Of a stretch of 64,000 nt of DNA, positions 19,363 to 27,885 are shown one piece after another. Within the stretch, counting starts at the first letter, position 1. Each line of letters begins with the position of its first letter. The notes under the pieces were generated by a model. That model saw only the letters and a program-made list of their open reading frames with translations. It ran no database searches and was not told the DNA's origin. The stretch is from Ignavibacteria bacterium (GTDB lineage: Bacteria > Bacteroidota > Ignavibacteria > Ignavibacteriales > SURF-24). Both the position numbers and the translations under genes were made by a program. The stretch spans positions 248,001 through 312,000 of the forward strand of contig JAAXKQ010000004.1 in assembly GCA_025612245.1 (NCBI GenBank). The letters run 5' to 3'.

Positions 19363-19744
19363 TGCGACCTCATTTTTATTATAGTTAAATAGAACAGTTA
19401 ATTGTTGATTAATTTATAGATTGACACCGCATGCTTTTTCCCCCGAATTCTTAGGCCCTCCTCGTGCATCATTCCGGGTTTGGACGTCTGTCCGGGCTGC
19501 AAAGAGATATGGTGTCCTTTGTTTAGCTGAAATCTAATTGCCACTAAAGTTAAAAAAAATCTGAATTAATGTGAAGAATTCTTTTCTTAATTTCTTTCAG
19601 GCCGATTTTTTTACTGCATTTATCTGGTCATAGTTCCTTGCAGATGAAGAAAATGGCACGATTTTCATTCATCCACTTTGTCCTTTGAGCGTAATTTACG
19701 TATTTTATTGCAGTTAAATAAAATCTTTGAGGAACCGAGGTATA
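19363..19744. other. 382-bp divergent intergenic region before lysA
   Basis: Region between the divergent OmpA lipoprotein and lysA genes. I looked for a lysine riboswitch and did not see its conserved parts. A run of short pyrimidine-rich segments is present near 19440-19500. No gene or clear operator is supported. Confidence 0.4.
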
Positions 19745-21007
19745 ATGGATTTTTTTGAAATTGGTACTTTTCACTACATGAATAATAAACTCTACTGTGA
19801 GCATAAGGCAGTTGAGGAAATTATCGAAGAAGTAGGCACTCCTGCTTACATATACAGCAAAAAACATTTTGCCGACCAGTACAGGACTTTTGACGAGGCA
19901 TTTAAGGACGTAAAGCACGCAATATTTTTTGCCGCCAAGGCTAATTTTAACCTGAATGTGCTGAAGACTTTTGCCGACCTTGGCGCCGGAATTGACGTCA
20001 ACTCGGCCGGTGAACTCTACCGTGCCATGAAAATTGGCGTCGATCCTTCAAGAATCATACTCTCAGGCGTCGGCAAGACGGCTGCAGAGATCAAGCTTGC
20101 ACTTGAGCACAACATTAAACTCATCAAGGCAGAATCTTTCGAGGAGCTGCTTTTAATAAATAAAGTTGCCGGAGAGGCAAATACAGTAGCACACGTTGCC
20201 CTCAGGATTAACCCTAACGTTGATCCAAAGACGCATCCTTATATTTCTACCGGTCTTGCCGAAAACAAGTTCGGTATTGATGCCTCCGAGGCTGAAAATG
20301 TGTACCTGGAAGGTCTGAAGCTGGAGAATGTGATGCTTACAGGTCTCGATATGCACATAGGCTCACAGATCACCACTATTGCTCCTTATGCCGAAGCGAT
20401 TGGCAAGATGGCAGAACTCTTCAAAAAAATCAAATCCAAGGGAGTTCCGCTTCAGCACTTCGACGTTGGAGGCGGCATGGGTGTCCGCTATAAAAATGAA
20501 AACCTTTTCTTGCCATCCGATCTGGCAGAAGCCGTCAAGGATGTGCTGAAGGACCTGAACTGCGAGATCATGTTCGAGCCCGGGAGATACCTTACGGCAA
20601 ACGGAGGCATTCTTGTTGCAGAGGTGCTTTATACGAAGAAGAACCGGGAAAAGAATTTTATTATTGTTGACGCGTCAATGACTGAACTTATCAGGCCAAG
20701 CCTTTACAGCGCTTACCACCACGTGCAGCCGATAAAGCTTACTTCACGCAAGGACATAAAGGCTGATATTGTTGGACCTGTTTGCGAGAGTGGCGATTTT
20801 CTGGCCAAAAACCGTACGATCCAGGAATGCGTGCAGGGAGATAAACTTGCCGTTATGACTGCCGGCGCTTACGGAATGGTAATGTCGTCCAACTATAATG
20901 GCAGAAGGCGCCCGCCTGAAGTGCTGGTCGACGGCGATAAGTTTTACGTTATACGCAGCCGTGAGTCCTTTGAGCACATGCTCTGGGATGAAGAGCTGAT
21001 AAAGTAG
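19745..21007 (+). CDS. lysA: Diaminopimelate decarboxylase
   Basis: 420 residues from the ATG at 19745. A TTG six codons earlier is possible but the ATG follows GAGGTATA. PLP enzyme that decarboxylates meso-diaminopimelate to L-lysine, the last step of lysine synthesis. Fold-type III landmarks: FFAAKANFNLNVL holds the PLP lysine, HIGSQI, GGGMGVRY (phosphate-binding glycines), EPGRYLTANGG (substrate/PLP contact), CESGDF with the catalytic cysteine of the partner subunit, and GAYGMVMSSNYN near the C-terminus. Monocistronic, ending in a GGATCCGG-type hairpin. Confidence 0.95.
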   Translation: MDFFEIGTFHYMNNKLYCEHKAVEEIIEEVGTPAYIYSKKHFADQYRTFDEAFKDVKHAIFFAAKANFNLNVLKTFADLGAGIDVNSAGELYRAMKIGVDPSRIILSGVGKTAAEIKLALEHNIKLIKAESFEELLLINKVAGEANTVAHVALRINPNVDPKTHPYISTGLAENKFGIDASEAENVYLEGLKLENVMLTGLDMHIGSQITTIAPYAEAIGKMAELFKKIKSKGVPLQHFDVGGGMGVRYKNENLFLPSDLAEAVKDVLKDLNCEIMFEPGRYLTANGGILVAEVLYTKKNREKNFIIVDASMTELIRPSLYSAYHHVQPIKLTSRKDIKADIVGPVCESGDFLAKNRTIQECVQGDKLAVMTAGAYGMVMSSNYNGRRRPPEVLVDGDKFYVIRSRESFEHMLWDEELIK

Positions 21008-21025
21008 TACAAGCTTTTATTTTAG

Positions 21026-21058
21026 AGCCGGATCTGCCTGCAAGTTAAGGATCCGGCT
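21026..21058 (+). terminator. GGATCCGG-type hairpin after lysA, copy 3
   Basis: AGCCGGATC (21026-21034) and GATCCGGCT (21050-21058) form a 9-bp stem with a 15-base loop, followed by a T-rich stretch. It lies 18 bases after the lysA stop and shares the core CCGGATC/GATCCGG with the two hairpins upstream. Confidence 0.65.
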
Positions 21059-21119
21059 TGGTTATTTTGCCTTCTTAATTTTACTGAACCATTTATTTTC
21101 TGAGGGATTTTGTCGCATA

Positions 21120-22172
21120 ATGCATAGAAGAAATTTTATAAAGACGGTTTCTGCCGCTTCGGCGGTTACACTTTTACCACATAAATTGTTTGCGGGAGAT
21201 GATCCCAAAAATACAATCGATTCCACGTCACTAATTAAACCCAGACGCCTGAAGAAAGGGGACACGCTGGGACTTATTACTCCGGCCAGCTTTATTAGCG
21301 AAGATGAACTCAAGGAGTCCGTAAAAAATCTGGAGAGCCTGGGCTTTAAGGTGGTCTATACGGATAACGTTACTGCAAGGTACGGATATTTAGGAGGAAA
21401 AGATGAGGTAAGGGCAAAGGACGTGAACCTCATGTTTTCCAGAAAGGACGTGGACGGCATAGTCTGCACAAGGGGCGGCTATGGCTGCGCCAGGATGTTT
21501 CCTTACCTCGATTTTGAGATGATCAAGAATAACCCTAAGGTTATTGTAGGCTATAGCGACGTTACGTCGCTTCTTTATGCCATTACCCAAAAGACCAATA
21601 TGGTGACATTCCACGGACCGGTGGGGACTTCTACTTTTAATGATTTTTCGCTAAATTATTTTAAGGGCACCCTGATGGAGCCCTCGGACAGCCTTACCTT
21701 ATGGAATGCAAGGGATGAAAACCCGGATGACATCAGCCGCAAGGTTTTTCCAATCAGGGGGGGTAAGGCAAAGGGAAGACTCGTAGGAGGCAACCTGTCA
21801 ATTGTCGTTTCACTGATCGGTACTCCTTATGACATCAATACGGACGGCAAAATTGTGTTCCTGGAAGAGGTGAGCGAAGAGCCTTACAGGGTAGACAGGA
21901 TGCTCACTCAGATGATTGAGGCAGGAAAGTTCGACCGTGCCGCCGGAATTGCGCTGGGTGTATTTGAAAAATGCGAACCCAGGCATGCGGATTCTCCATC
22001 GCTCAGCCTGCAGGAGGTTCTGATGGACAGGCTCTTTGACCTGAAGATCCCCGTCATCTACGGGCTTTCATTCGGGCACATTGTCAACAAGTTTACGATG
22101 CCTCTTGGCGTAATGGCAGAGCTGGACGTTGATAACCAGAATATGAAGTTTCTTGAGCAGGCCGTTCTTTAA
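21120..22172 (+). CDS. LD-carboxypeptidase, peptidase family S66
   Basis: 350 residues. Cleaves the L,D bond releasing the terminal D-alanine from tetrapeptide muropeptides in cell-wall recycling or remodelling. The N-terminus MHRRNFIKTVSAASAVTLL looks like a twin-arginine signal (RRxFIK, then a hydrophobic stretch ending LFA), so the enzyme is probably exported folded to the periplasm. Most S66 enzymes of the LdcA type are cytoplasmic. Catalytic landmarks: CTRGGYGCARM, nucleophile S146 in GYSDVTS, the Glu of FLEEVSEEPYRVDRM, and the His of LSFGH near the C-terminus. It follows the lysA hairpin. Confidence 0.9.
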   Translation: MHRRNFIKTVSAASAVTLLPHKLFAGDDPKNTIDSTSLIKPRRLKKGDTLGLITPASFISEDELKESVKNLESLGFKVVYTDNVTARYGYLGGKDEVRAKDVNLMFSRKDVDGIVCTRGGYGCARMFPYLDFEMIKNNPKVIVGYSDVTSLLYAITQKTNMVTFHGPVGTSTFNDFSLNYFKGTLMEPSDSLTLWNARDENPDDISRKVFPIRGGKAKGRLVGGNLSIVVSLIGTPYDINTDGKIVFLEEVSEEPYRVDRMLTQMIEAGKFDRAAGIALGVFEKCEPRHADSPSLSLQEVLMDRLFDLKIPVIYGLSFGHIVNKFTMPLGVMAELDVDNQNMKFLEQAVL

Positions 22173-22226
22173 GGATTCCTTAATCCGCTTGAAATAGAGT
22201 TGATCAATATAAAGAAAGGGGTTTCT

Positions 22227-22772
22227 ATGAAAAAAATGTTTCTTTCCGCGTTTCTTTTGCTGCCTTTATTTATGAGCGGATGCCTCGTGGGTAACAGGAT
22301 AGTTTATAATATTGTGCCAAACCAGGGCGGAAAAGGCACGGCAACCGTATATTATATGAATATCAGAAGCGATGCCACCGACAGTCAGCAGTTCCAGGAA
22401 GACCAGAGGCTCATCTTTGACTATATGCTTAAGAGCAGGGAGTTCTTAAAAGAAAGAAGGGATAAAGGTCAGGACATAACCTCACGTGAGCTTTACCTGG
22501 AAAACGGACAGCTTAACGGAAAGGCTACCTATAAATTTGAAAAGCTCTCAGACGTTGAAAAAACTCTTTCCTATGAAGACGGGTTTTATTTCCTCACGCT
22601 TGCACTGGATGACAGCGTGATCACAACAAACGGCGAGATAATAAAATCCTCAAACTACAAAAGAATTCTCTGGGATGATAAGGTCGATACGCTTAAATTT
22701 GAAATCTCAATTGAACCTGCTCAGGGTACACAGTTAAAAGACCTTGCCCCACTATACAAAAAGGGCCAATAA
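22227..22772 (+). CDS. Lipoprotein of unknown function
   Basis: 181 residues from the ATG at 22227, which follows AAAGGGG and opens a lipoprotein signal (MKKMFLSAFLLLPLFMSGC, Cys 19). The mature part is about 160 residues, predicted mixed alpha/beta, with YIVPNQGG-like and YYMNIRSDA segments and no catalytic motif I recognise. It lies 54 bases after the S66 peptidase in the same direction, so the two may be cotranscribed. An envelope role is inferred from the signal only. Confidence 0.75.
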   Translation: MKKMFLSAFLLLPLFMSGCLVGNRIVYNIVPNQGGKGTATVYYMNIRSDATDSQQFQEDQRLIFDYMLKSREFLKERRDKGQDITSRELYLENGQLNGKATYKFEKLSDVEKTLSYEDGFYFLTLALDDSVITTNGEIIKSSNYKRILWDDKVDTLKFEISIEPAQGTQLKDLAPLYKKGQ

Positions 22773-22787
22773 AACTTATTACTAATG

Positions 22788-22806
22788 CCTCCGCCTATGG
22801 CGGAGG
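22788..22806. repeat. CCTCCGCC-TAT-GGCGGAGG hairpin
   Basis: A perfect 8-bp stem with a 3-base loop lies between the lipoprotein gene and priA. No U-run follows, so it is more like a small interspersed GC-rich palindrome or a weak RNA hairpin than a standard terminator. priA begins 32 bases later. Confidence 0.6.
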
Positions 22807-22838
22807 TGAGAGAGATATAGAGAGCCTGGAAGATAATT

Positions 22839-25304
22839 ATGTTTGCTGAGATCGTTTTTCCGCTTCCATTCAGGAACGTGTTTACATATTCGGTTCCAAA
22901 AGAGCTCGCCCCGCTTGCCAGAATTGGCGTCAGAGCCGTCGTGCCCTTCGGTAAAAGAATTCTTACGGGCTTTATAATTGGCATTTCGGATGAAACCGGC
23001 CTAAAGGGTAAGCTCAAACCCGTTCAGGATATACTGGACGCAAGCCCTATCTTCACGCAGGAATCACTTAAATTCTACGAATGGATTTCCTCTTACTACC
23101 TGAGCTCGCTGGGTGAAGCGCTCCGGAACTCAGTGCCTTACGGGCTTGAGGTGGAATCAAAGAAAAAGATTGCAAGCGATAAGCTCTTCTGCCAGAAGCT
23201 CCTTGCCGCGGAAGCCGACAAGTCTTCCATTCGCGCCCTCGTCCTAAAAATCCTCTCCGGACAGGAAATGACGACCTTAAGCTACCTGCAGAAAGAGGTA
23301 AAAAAGAAAAATATCTATTCCCTTATTCGCGGACTCGAGAAGCTGGGTGCCATTACTGTACTTGATGAGCTTGAAAAGGCAAAGGTATCGGTTAAGAAAG
23401 TAAAACACGTTAAGCTTGCACTTTCAGCCGATGAGACCTATGAGGCTTTCCCCGAAATTGAAAAGCGCTCTCAAAAGCAGCTCGTAATTCTAATGGAGCT
23501 GCTTGCGGCAAAAGATGATGCCGTGGCGCTGTCAGAGATACTGAAAAAGACAAACGCCTCCAAGTCCTCGGTAGACTCGCTTGTTGAAAAAGGGTTCCTT
23601 GAAGTCTTCGACAAGGAGGTTGAAAGGAATTATACGGAAACCTATAATGAGCAGCAAAGGGATCTAACGCTTACCGGGGCCCAGGAAGCGGTAAGAAAGG
23701 AAGTAGCCTGCTATATTAAGGATGAAAAGTTCCAGGCTTTCCTTCTCCATGGCGTTACCGGGAGCGGCAAGACTCAGGTCTATATTGAGATGTCAAAGGC
23801 GGCACATGAGATTGGCAAGAACGTGCTCATTTTGGTGCCTGAGATTTCACTTACGCCGCAGATTACTTCGCGCCTTTATAATAATTTTGGCGACAAGGTA
23901 GCAGTTGTGCACAGCCGGATGTCGCTTGGTGAAAGATGCGACACCTGGAGGGGCATAATTGCAGGGAAGTTCACGGTTGTAGTAGGTGCGCGCTCGGCGC
24001 TTTTTGCCCCCCTTGATAACATTGGGCTCATTGTAGTTGATGAAGAGCATGACTCGAGCTACAAGAGCAATGAGAATGTGCCGAAATACCAGGCCAGGGA
24101 TGCAGCCGTAATAAGGGGCAGGATTTCCGGATGTCCCGTCGTACTGGGCTCCGCCACGCCTTCGGTTGAAAGCATGTACAACGCCAGGCAGGGCAAGTAC
24201 AGGCTGCTTGAGCTCAAGGAAAGGGTAGATGAGGCGAAGCTCCCGATGATCAGGCTCGTCAACGTCTCACTGGAAAGAAAAAAAAAGCAGATGGAAAGCG
24301 TTTTTTCAAAACCGCTTCTGCATGAAATTGAAAAAAGGCTTCAGAAGAAAGAAGGCGTTATCATTCTGCAGAACCGCAGGGGGTTTGCCACACAGGTTTA
24401 CTGCGAGGACTGCGGCGAAGTGGAAACGTGCGAAAACTGTTCAGTGCCGCTCGTATTCCACATTAACCGAAACATTCTGCAGTGCCATTACTGCGGCTAT
24501 TATAAGCCCGTTCCGAATGCCTGTACGCACTGCGGGTCGCTGAAAATCAAGTATTTCGGCACCGGAACACAGCGCGTTGAAGACGAGATATCCTACTATT
24601 TCCCGGAGGCCAGGATTGAAAGAATCGACTCGGACTCGATTGGTAAAAAAGGGGCCCTGGGCTTTATACTGAACAATTTCAGGAAAGGGGAAGTTGACAT
24701 ACTGGTTGGAACGCAGATGGTCTCCAAGGGGCTGGATTTCTCAAACGTTACGCTTGTAGGCGTAGTTGCCGCCGAGACGAGCCTCTGGCTGCCGGACTTC
24801 AGGGCAGATGAAAGGACCTTCCAGCTATTGACTCAGGTTTCAGGGCGCGCCGGAAGGAGCAAGACAGAAGGGGAAGTTTTAATTCAGACTCAGAACGACA
24901 AGCATTTTGTGCTTCAGAAGGTTGTAGAGAACGATTACCTTTCATTCTATGAAAGGGAAATTGAGGTGCGTGAAAAGATGGATTATCCTCCTTTCAGCAG
25001 GCTTTGCCTTATTGAAGCCCGTGATGAAAACCAGGATAATGCCAAAGGAGCCATAAACGATTTTTACGGGCACCTGCAGAGGTACCGTAACGGACTTATG
25101 ATTACGCCCCCTTCGGAGGCGCTAATAGCAAAGCTGAAGAATAACTACAGGTTCCACATTCTAATTAAAAGCGGCCGTAAGGCCGATCCAGGCGGAGCCA
25201 TACTAAGAAATGCAGTCCTTAATTCTTTTATTTCCTTTAACCGTGAATCGCGCTTCAGAAATATCCGGCTCTTCTTCGACATAGATCCTCAGAGCATCAT
25301 ATAA
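22839..25304 (+). CDS. priA: Primosomal protein N' (replication restart helicase)
   Basis: 821 residues. A 3'-to-5' superfamily 2 helicase that recognises stalled forks and reloads the replisome. The N-terminal 3'-DNA-binding domain opens FAEIVFPLPFRNVFTYSVP. A winged-helix region follows, then Walker A GVTGSGKTQVY (near 305-315), the DEEH box (VVDEEHDSSYK) and GSATPS. The zinc region holds four CxxC pairs: CEDC, CENC, CHYC and CTHC. Then come motif V/VI segments VGTQMVSKGLDF and SGRAGR. All expected parts are present and the length is normal. Confidence 0.97.
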   Translation: MFAEIVFPLPFRNVFTYSVPKELAPLARIGVRAVVPFGKRILTGFIIGISDETGLKGKLKPVQDILDASPIFTQESLKFYEWISSYYLSSLGEALRNSVPYGLEVESKKKIASDKLFCQKLLAAEADKSSIRALVLKILSGQEMTTLSYLQKEVKKKNIYSLIRGLEKLGAITVLDELEKAKVSVKKVKHVKLALSADETYEAFPEIEKRSQKQLVILMELLAAKDDAVALSEILKKTNASKSSVDSLVEKGFLEVFDKEVERNYTETYNEQQRDLTLTGAQEAVRKEVACYIKDEKFQAFLLHGVTGSGKTQVYIEMSKAAHEIGKNVLILVPEISLTPQITSRLYNNFGDKVAVVHSRMSLGERCDTWRGIIAGKFTVVVGARSALFAPLDNIGLIVVDEEHDSSYKSNENVPKYQARDAAVIRGRISGCPVVLGSATPSVESMYNARQGKYRLLELKERVDEAKLPMIRLVNVSLERKKKQMESVFSKPLLHEIEKRLQKKEGVIILQNRRGFATQVYCEDCGEVETCENCSVPLVFHINRNILQCHYCGYYKPVPNACTHCGSLKIKYFGTGTQRVEDEISYYFPEARIERIDSDSIGKKGALGFILNNFRKGEVDILVGTQMVSKGLDFSNVTLVGVVAAETSLWLPDFRADERTFQLLTQVSGRAGRSKTEGEVLIQTQNDKHFVLQKVVENDYLSFYEREIEVREKMDYPPFSRLCLIEARDENQDNAKGAINDFYGHLQRYRNGLMITPPSEALIAKLKNNYRFHILIKSGRKADPGGAILRNAVLNSFISFNRESRFRNIRLFFDIDPQSII

Positions 25305-25308
25305 GGAT

Positions 25309-25355
25309 GCCCTGAAAACCTGACTTCCCCGGATGGGAAAGGCGGTTCCCAGGGC
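25309..25355. terminator. Possible bidirectional hairpin between priA and Yip1 gene
   Basis: Nested pairings GCCCTG (25309-25314)/CAGGGC (25350-25355) and TTCCC (25325-25329)/GGGAA (25335-25339) lie between convergent genes. There is no clear U-run. Weak evidence. Confidence 0.35.
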
Positions 25356-25381
25356 AGAAAATGCCTTCAAAATATCAGCCG

Positions 25382-26212
25382 TTACATTGCAAGGGAGCTC
25401 AGCAGAGGAACAGCCCGGGCAATTGCAAGGGTAATTAAGCTCCAGATGATCCAGATTCCGAAGACCATGGTGAAGTATTTCCATACGCTTACCGAGTGGA
25501 ACATCTTTGCCAGTCCTATGCTTGTAATTGCGAGTCCCCAGATCCCAATAATATCCAACTTGTACAAAAGCATTCCGGTGAATGTGGCTTTATCCGCATC
25601 TATGAATGCTCCCAGGCTCGTTCCCATGAGGAATTTTCTCAGCAATAAAGAAACCAGTACCATAGCTATCATCCCCACAATTGAGATGTAGTGCGACATA
25701 CCGTTTGCCGAGAGGGCCGACTGATAAGTCCCATCACCCTTAAGCAGAAAGCGTGAGAAAAGGAAATAAATTCCCGTTACGATAAAGAATGAAATGAAAA
25801 CGGCAAATACCGTAGAAATGGACTGCAGAAGAATTGACATCCCGCTGTTGATACTATCCATTTTGTCCCGGGCTTTTTCTATCTCCCCGTCAGCCACTTC
25901 GCGTGATATCTGGCCGCCTTCGACCATCTTGTTAAAGGTTTTTTCGACCCCGGCCATCTGTTTTTCCTTAGCCTGATATCTTATATCAGGGTTGCTCATA
26001 AGTATAATGTTTGAAATGACTGCAATTACTACTACCAGGAATGTGGGCAATAGCCAGTCTATTATGCGGGGAGGAAACTTTGCCATCTGTTCATAAGTCT
26101 GTGCAGGGCCCGCAAAAATGCCGGCCACCTTGTCGGAATGCCCGGGTTCTTCCGTGTTTGCTTCTGAAGCCCGGTTGGGTGCTATCTCTTCGGGTTTTTG
26201 AATTTCTTCCAT
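25382..26212 (-). CDS. Yip1-domain membrane protein
   Basis: 276 residues. A charged N-terminus (about 1-50) leads into AGPAQTYEQMAKFPPRIIDW, the usual entry to a Yip1 domain. Five hydrophobic segments follow (about 52-72, 128-150, 170-192, 213-235, 245-265). Between the first two is a helical, charged periplasmic or cytoplasmic loop. Bacterial Yip1 proteins are of unknown function. The ATG has GAGGT six bases upstream. Convergent with priA and divergent from tryptophanase. A second Yip1-like membrane domain appears at the C-terminus of the protein at 61353-63935. Confidence 0.75.
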   Translation of the reverse strand: MEEIQKPEEIAPNRASEANTEEPGHSDKVAGIFAGPAQTYEQMAKFPPRIIDWLLPTFLVVVIAVISNIILMSNPDIRYQAKEKQMAGVEKTFNKMVEGGQISREVADGEIEKARDKMDSINSGMSILLQSISTVFAVFISFFIVTGIYFLFSRFLLKGDGTYQSALSANGMSHYISIVGMIAMVLVSLLLRKFLMGTSLGAFIDADKATFTGMLLYKLDIIGIWGLAITSIGLAKMFHSVSVWKYFTMVFGIWIIWSLITLAIARAVPLLSSLAM

Positions 26213-26509
26213 TATGACCTCACTTGGTTTGTTAATAATTGCTGAAAGCCCAAAAGGATAAATCTTTTTGCCTAATTTACAGAAATATTTTAAAAAGTAA
26301 ATATGATTTGTCTCTGCAAAAGAGTATGCCCCAGGCGTTCAGTTAAATTTATTCATAAAAGTCCGGTAATTCACTATCAGGTGACGGCACTTTCATTTAT
26401 GTGTACGCTGATCTTCTTCAATAACTCCAGCGAAATTGTTTACTTGCCTCATAACGCTTAAAAAGCTATGTTTAAGGTACAAAAAGCCAATCTTAAATAA
26501 AGGGAGATT

Positions 26510-27880
26510 ATGAAAACGATTATTGAACCATTTAAGATTAAATCTGTAGAACCGATCAGATTTACCACAAAAGAAGAAAGGGTGGAGATCCTTGAACAGG
26601 CAGGATACAACCCTTTTATGATTCGTGCTGAAGACGTGATAATTGACCTTCTGACCGACAGCGGCACCTCTGCAATGAGCGCAAAGCAGTGGGCCGGCAT
26701 TATGGATGGGGATGAATCCTATGCGGGAGCAAGGAGCTTTTTCCGCTTTGAGTCAGCGGTTAGGAAAATTACCGGAATGAAGTATATCATTCCAACGCAT
26801 CAGGGCCGTGCAGCAGAAAAGATCCTTTTCAGCATCACCGGCGGAGAAGGAAAGTTTTTCCCGAGCAATACGCATTTTGATACAACGAGGGCCAACATTG
26901 AATTCTCAAAGGCTGAGGCTTATGATCTGTTAAACGAAGTAGGCAAGCACCCCGAGATAAGAGCCGACTTCAAGGGAAATATGGATACTGAGGCGTTGGA
27001 AAGGTTCATAATTGAAAAAGGCAGGGAGAACATTCCACTTTGCATGATAACCGTAACAAATAATTCGGGAGGAGGGCAGCCGGTTTCCATGCAGAATATC
27101 AGGGAAACCAAGGCCGTCTGTAAGAAGTACGGCATTCCTTTGTTTTTAGACGCGTGCCGTTTTGCTGAAAACGCTTATTTTATTAAAAAAAGAGAAAAGG
27201 GTTACGCGGATAAACCTGTGCTGGAAATAGCCCGTGAAATGTTTTCATACGCCGACGGATGTACCATGAGCGCAAAGAAAGACGCCCTGGTTAATATAGG
27301 CGGCTTTCTGGCCATGAATGACGATAATCTTGCGATGCTCTGCAGGAATCTCCTTATTGTGACCGAAGGCTTCCCGACCTATGGCGGCCTTGCCGGGCGC
27401 GACCTTGAGGCGATAGCACAGGGGCTTGAGGAAATTATGGATGAAAATTACCTGCAGTACAGGATAAGAAGCGTTGAGTACCTGGGAGAAAAGCTTCTTG
27501 CAGCCGGGGTCCCAATAATAGAGCCGCCCGGAGGTCACGCAATTTACCTGGATGCAAAGAGGTTTTTACCAAACGTTCCGCAGGAACAGTTCCCCGGGCA
27601 GTCAATTGTCTGCGAGCTCTACGTTGAAGGAGGCATAAGGACAGTTGAAATAGGCAGCCTCATGTTCGGGAAGTATGATGCCCAGGGAAAGCTCATTCCG
27701 CCTCCTATGGAACTGGTGCGCCTTGCAATACCAAGACGCGTTTATACACAAAGTCACATAGATTATGTGTCTGAAATTGTCATCGACGTTTACAAAAACA
27801 GGGAATGCCTCAAAGGCTACAGGCTTACATACGAAGCCCCCATGTTGAGGCATTTTACAGCCAGATTTGAAAAACTATAA
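26510..27880 (+). CDS. tnaA: Tryptophanase (tryptophan indole-lyase)
   Basis: 456 residues. PLP-dependent beta-eliminating lyase that splits L-tryptophan to indole, pyruvate and ammonia. Fold-type I parts are clear: IDLLTDSGTSAMS, IPTHQGRAAEK, FLDACRFAENAYFIK, the PLP lysine K257 in CTMSAKKDAL, and EGFPTYGGLAGRD. The length equals Citrobacter tyrosine phenol-lyase, but the three positions that set phenol-lyase specificity (T124, R381, F448) here read D124, I381 and H448. Those are the tryptophanase residues. Tryptophanase is therefore preferred, though the substrate is not tested. ATG follows AGGGAG. It may be cotranscribed with the DUF4905-like gene, which starts 5 bases later. Confidence 0.88.
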   Translation: MKTIIEPFKIKSVEPIRFTTKEERVEILEQAGYNPFMIRAEDVIIDLLTDSGTSAMSAKQWAGIMDGDESYAGARSFFRFESAVRKITGMKYIIPTHQGRAAEKILFSITGGEGKFFPSNTHFDTTRANIEFSKAEAYDLLNEVGKHPEIRADFKGNMDTEALERFIIEKGRENIPLCMITVTNNSGGGQPVSMQNIRETKAVCKKYGIPLFLDACRFAENAYFIKKREKGYADKPVLEIAREMFSYADGCTMSAKKDALVNIGGFLAMNDDNLAMLCRNLLIVTEGFPTYGGLAGRDLEAIAQGLEEIMDENYLQYRIRSVEYLGEKLLAAGVPIIEPPGGHAIYLDAKRFLPNVPQEQFPGQSIVCELYVEGGIRTVEIGSLMFGKYDAQGKLIPPPMELVRLAIPRRVYTQSHIDYVSEIVIDVYKNRECLKGYRLTYEAPMLRHFTARFEKL

Positions 27881-27885
27881 GGTAT

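Noticed and set aside
19385-19744. Lysine riboswitch before lysA
   Set aside because: The conserved core and helix pattern were not found by eye; covariance search would be decisive.
26213-26509. tnaC-type leader peptide before tryptophanase
   Set aside because: No short frame here has the Trp and Pro codons of TnaC.
26510-27880. Tyrosine phenol-lyase
   Set aside because: Same length, but the three specificity positions carry tryptophanase residues.
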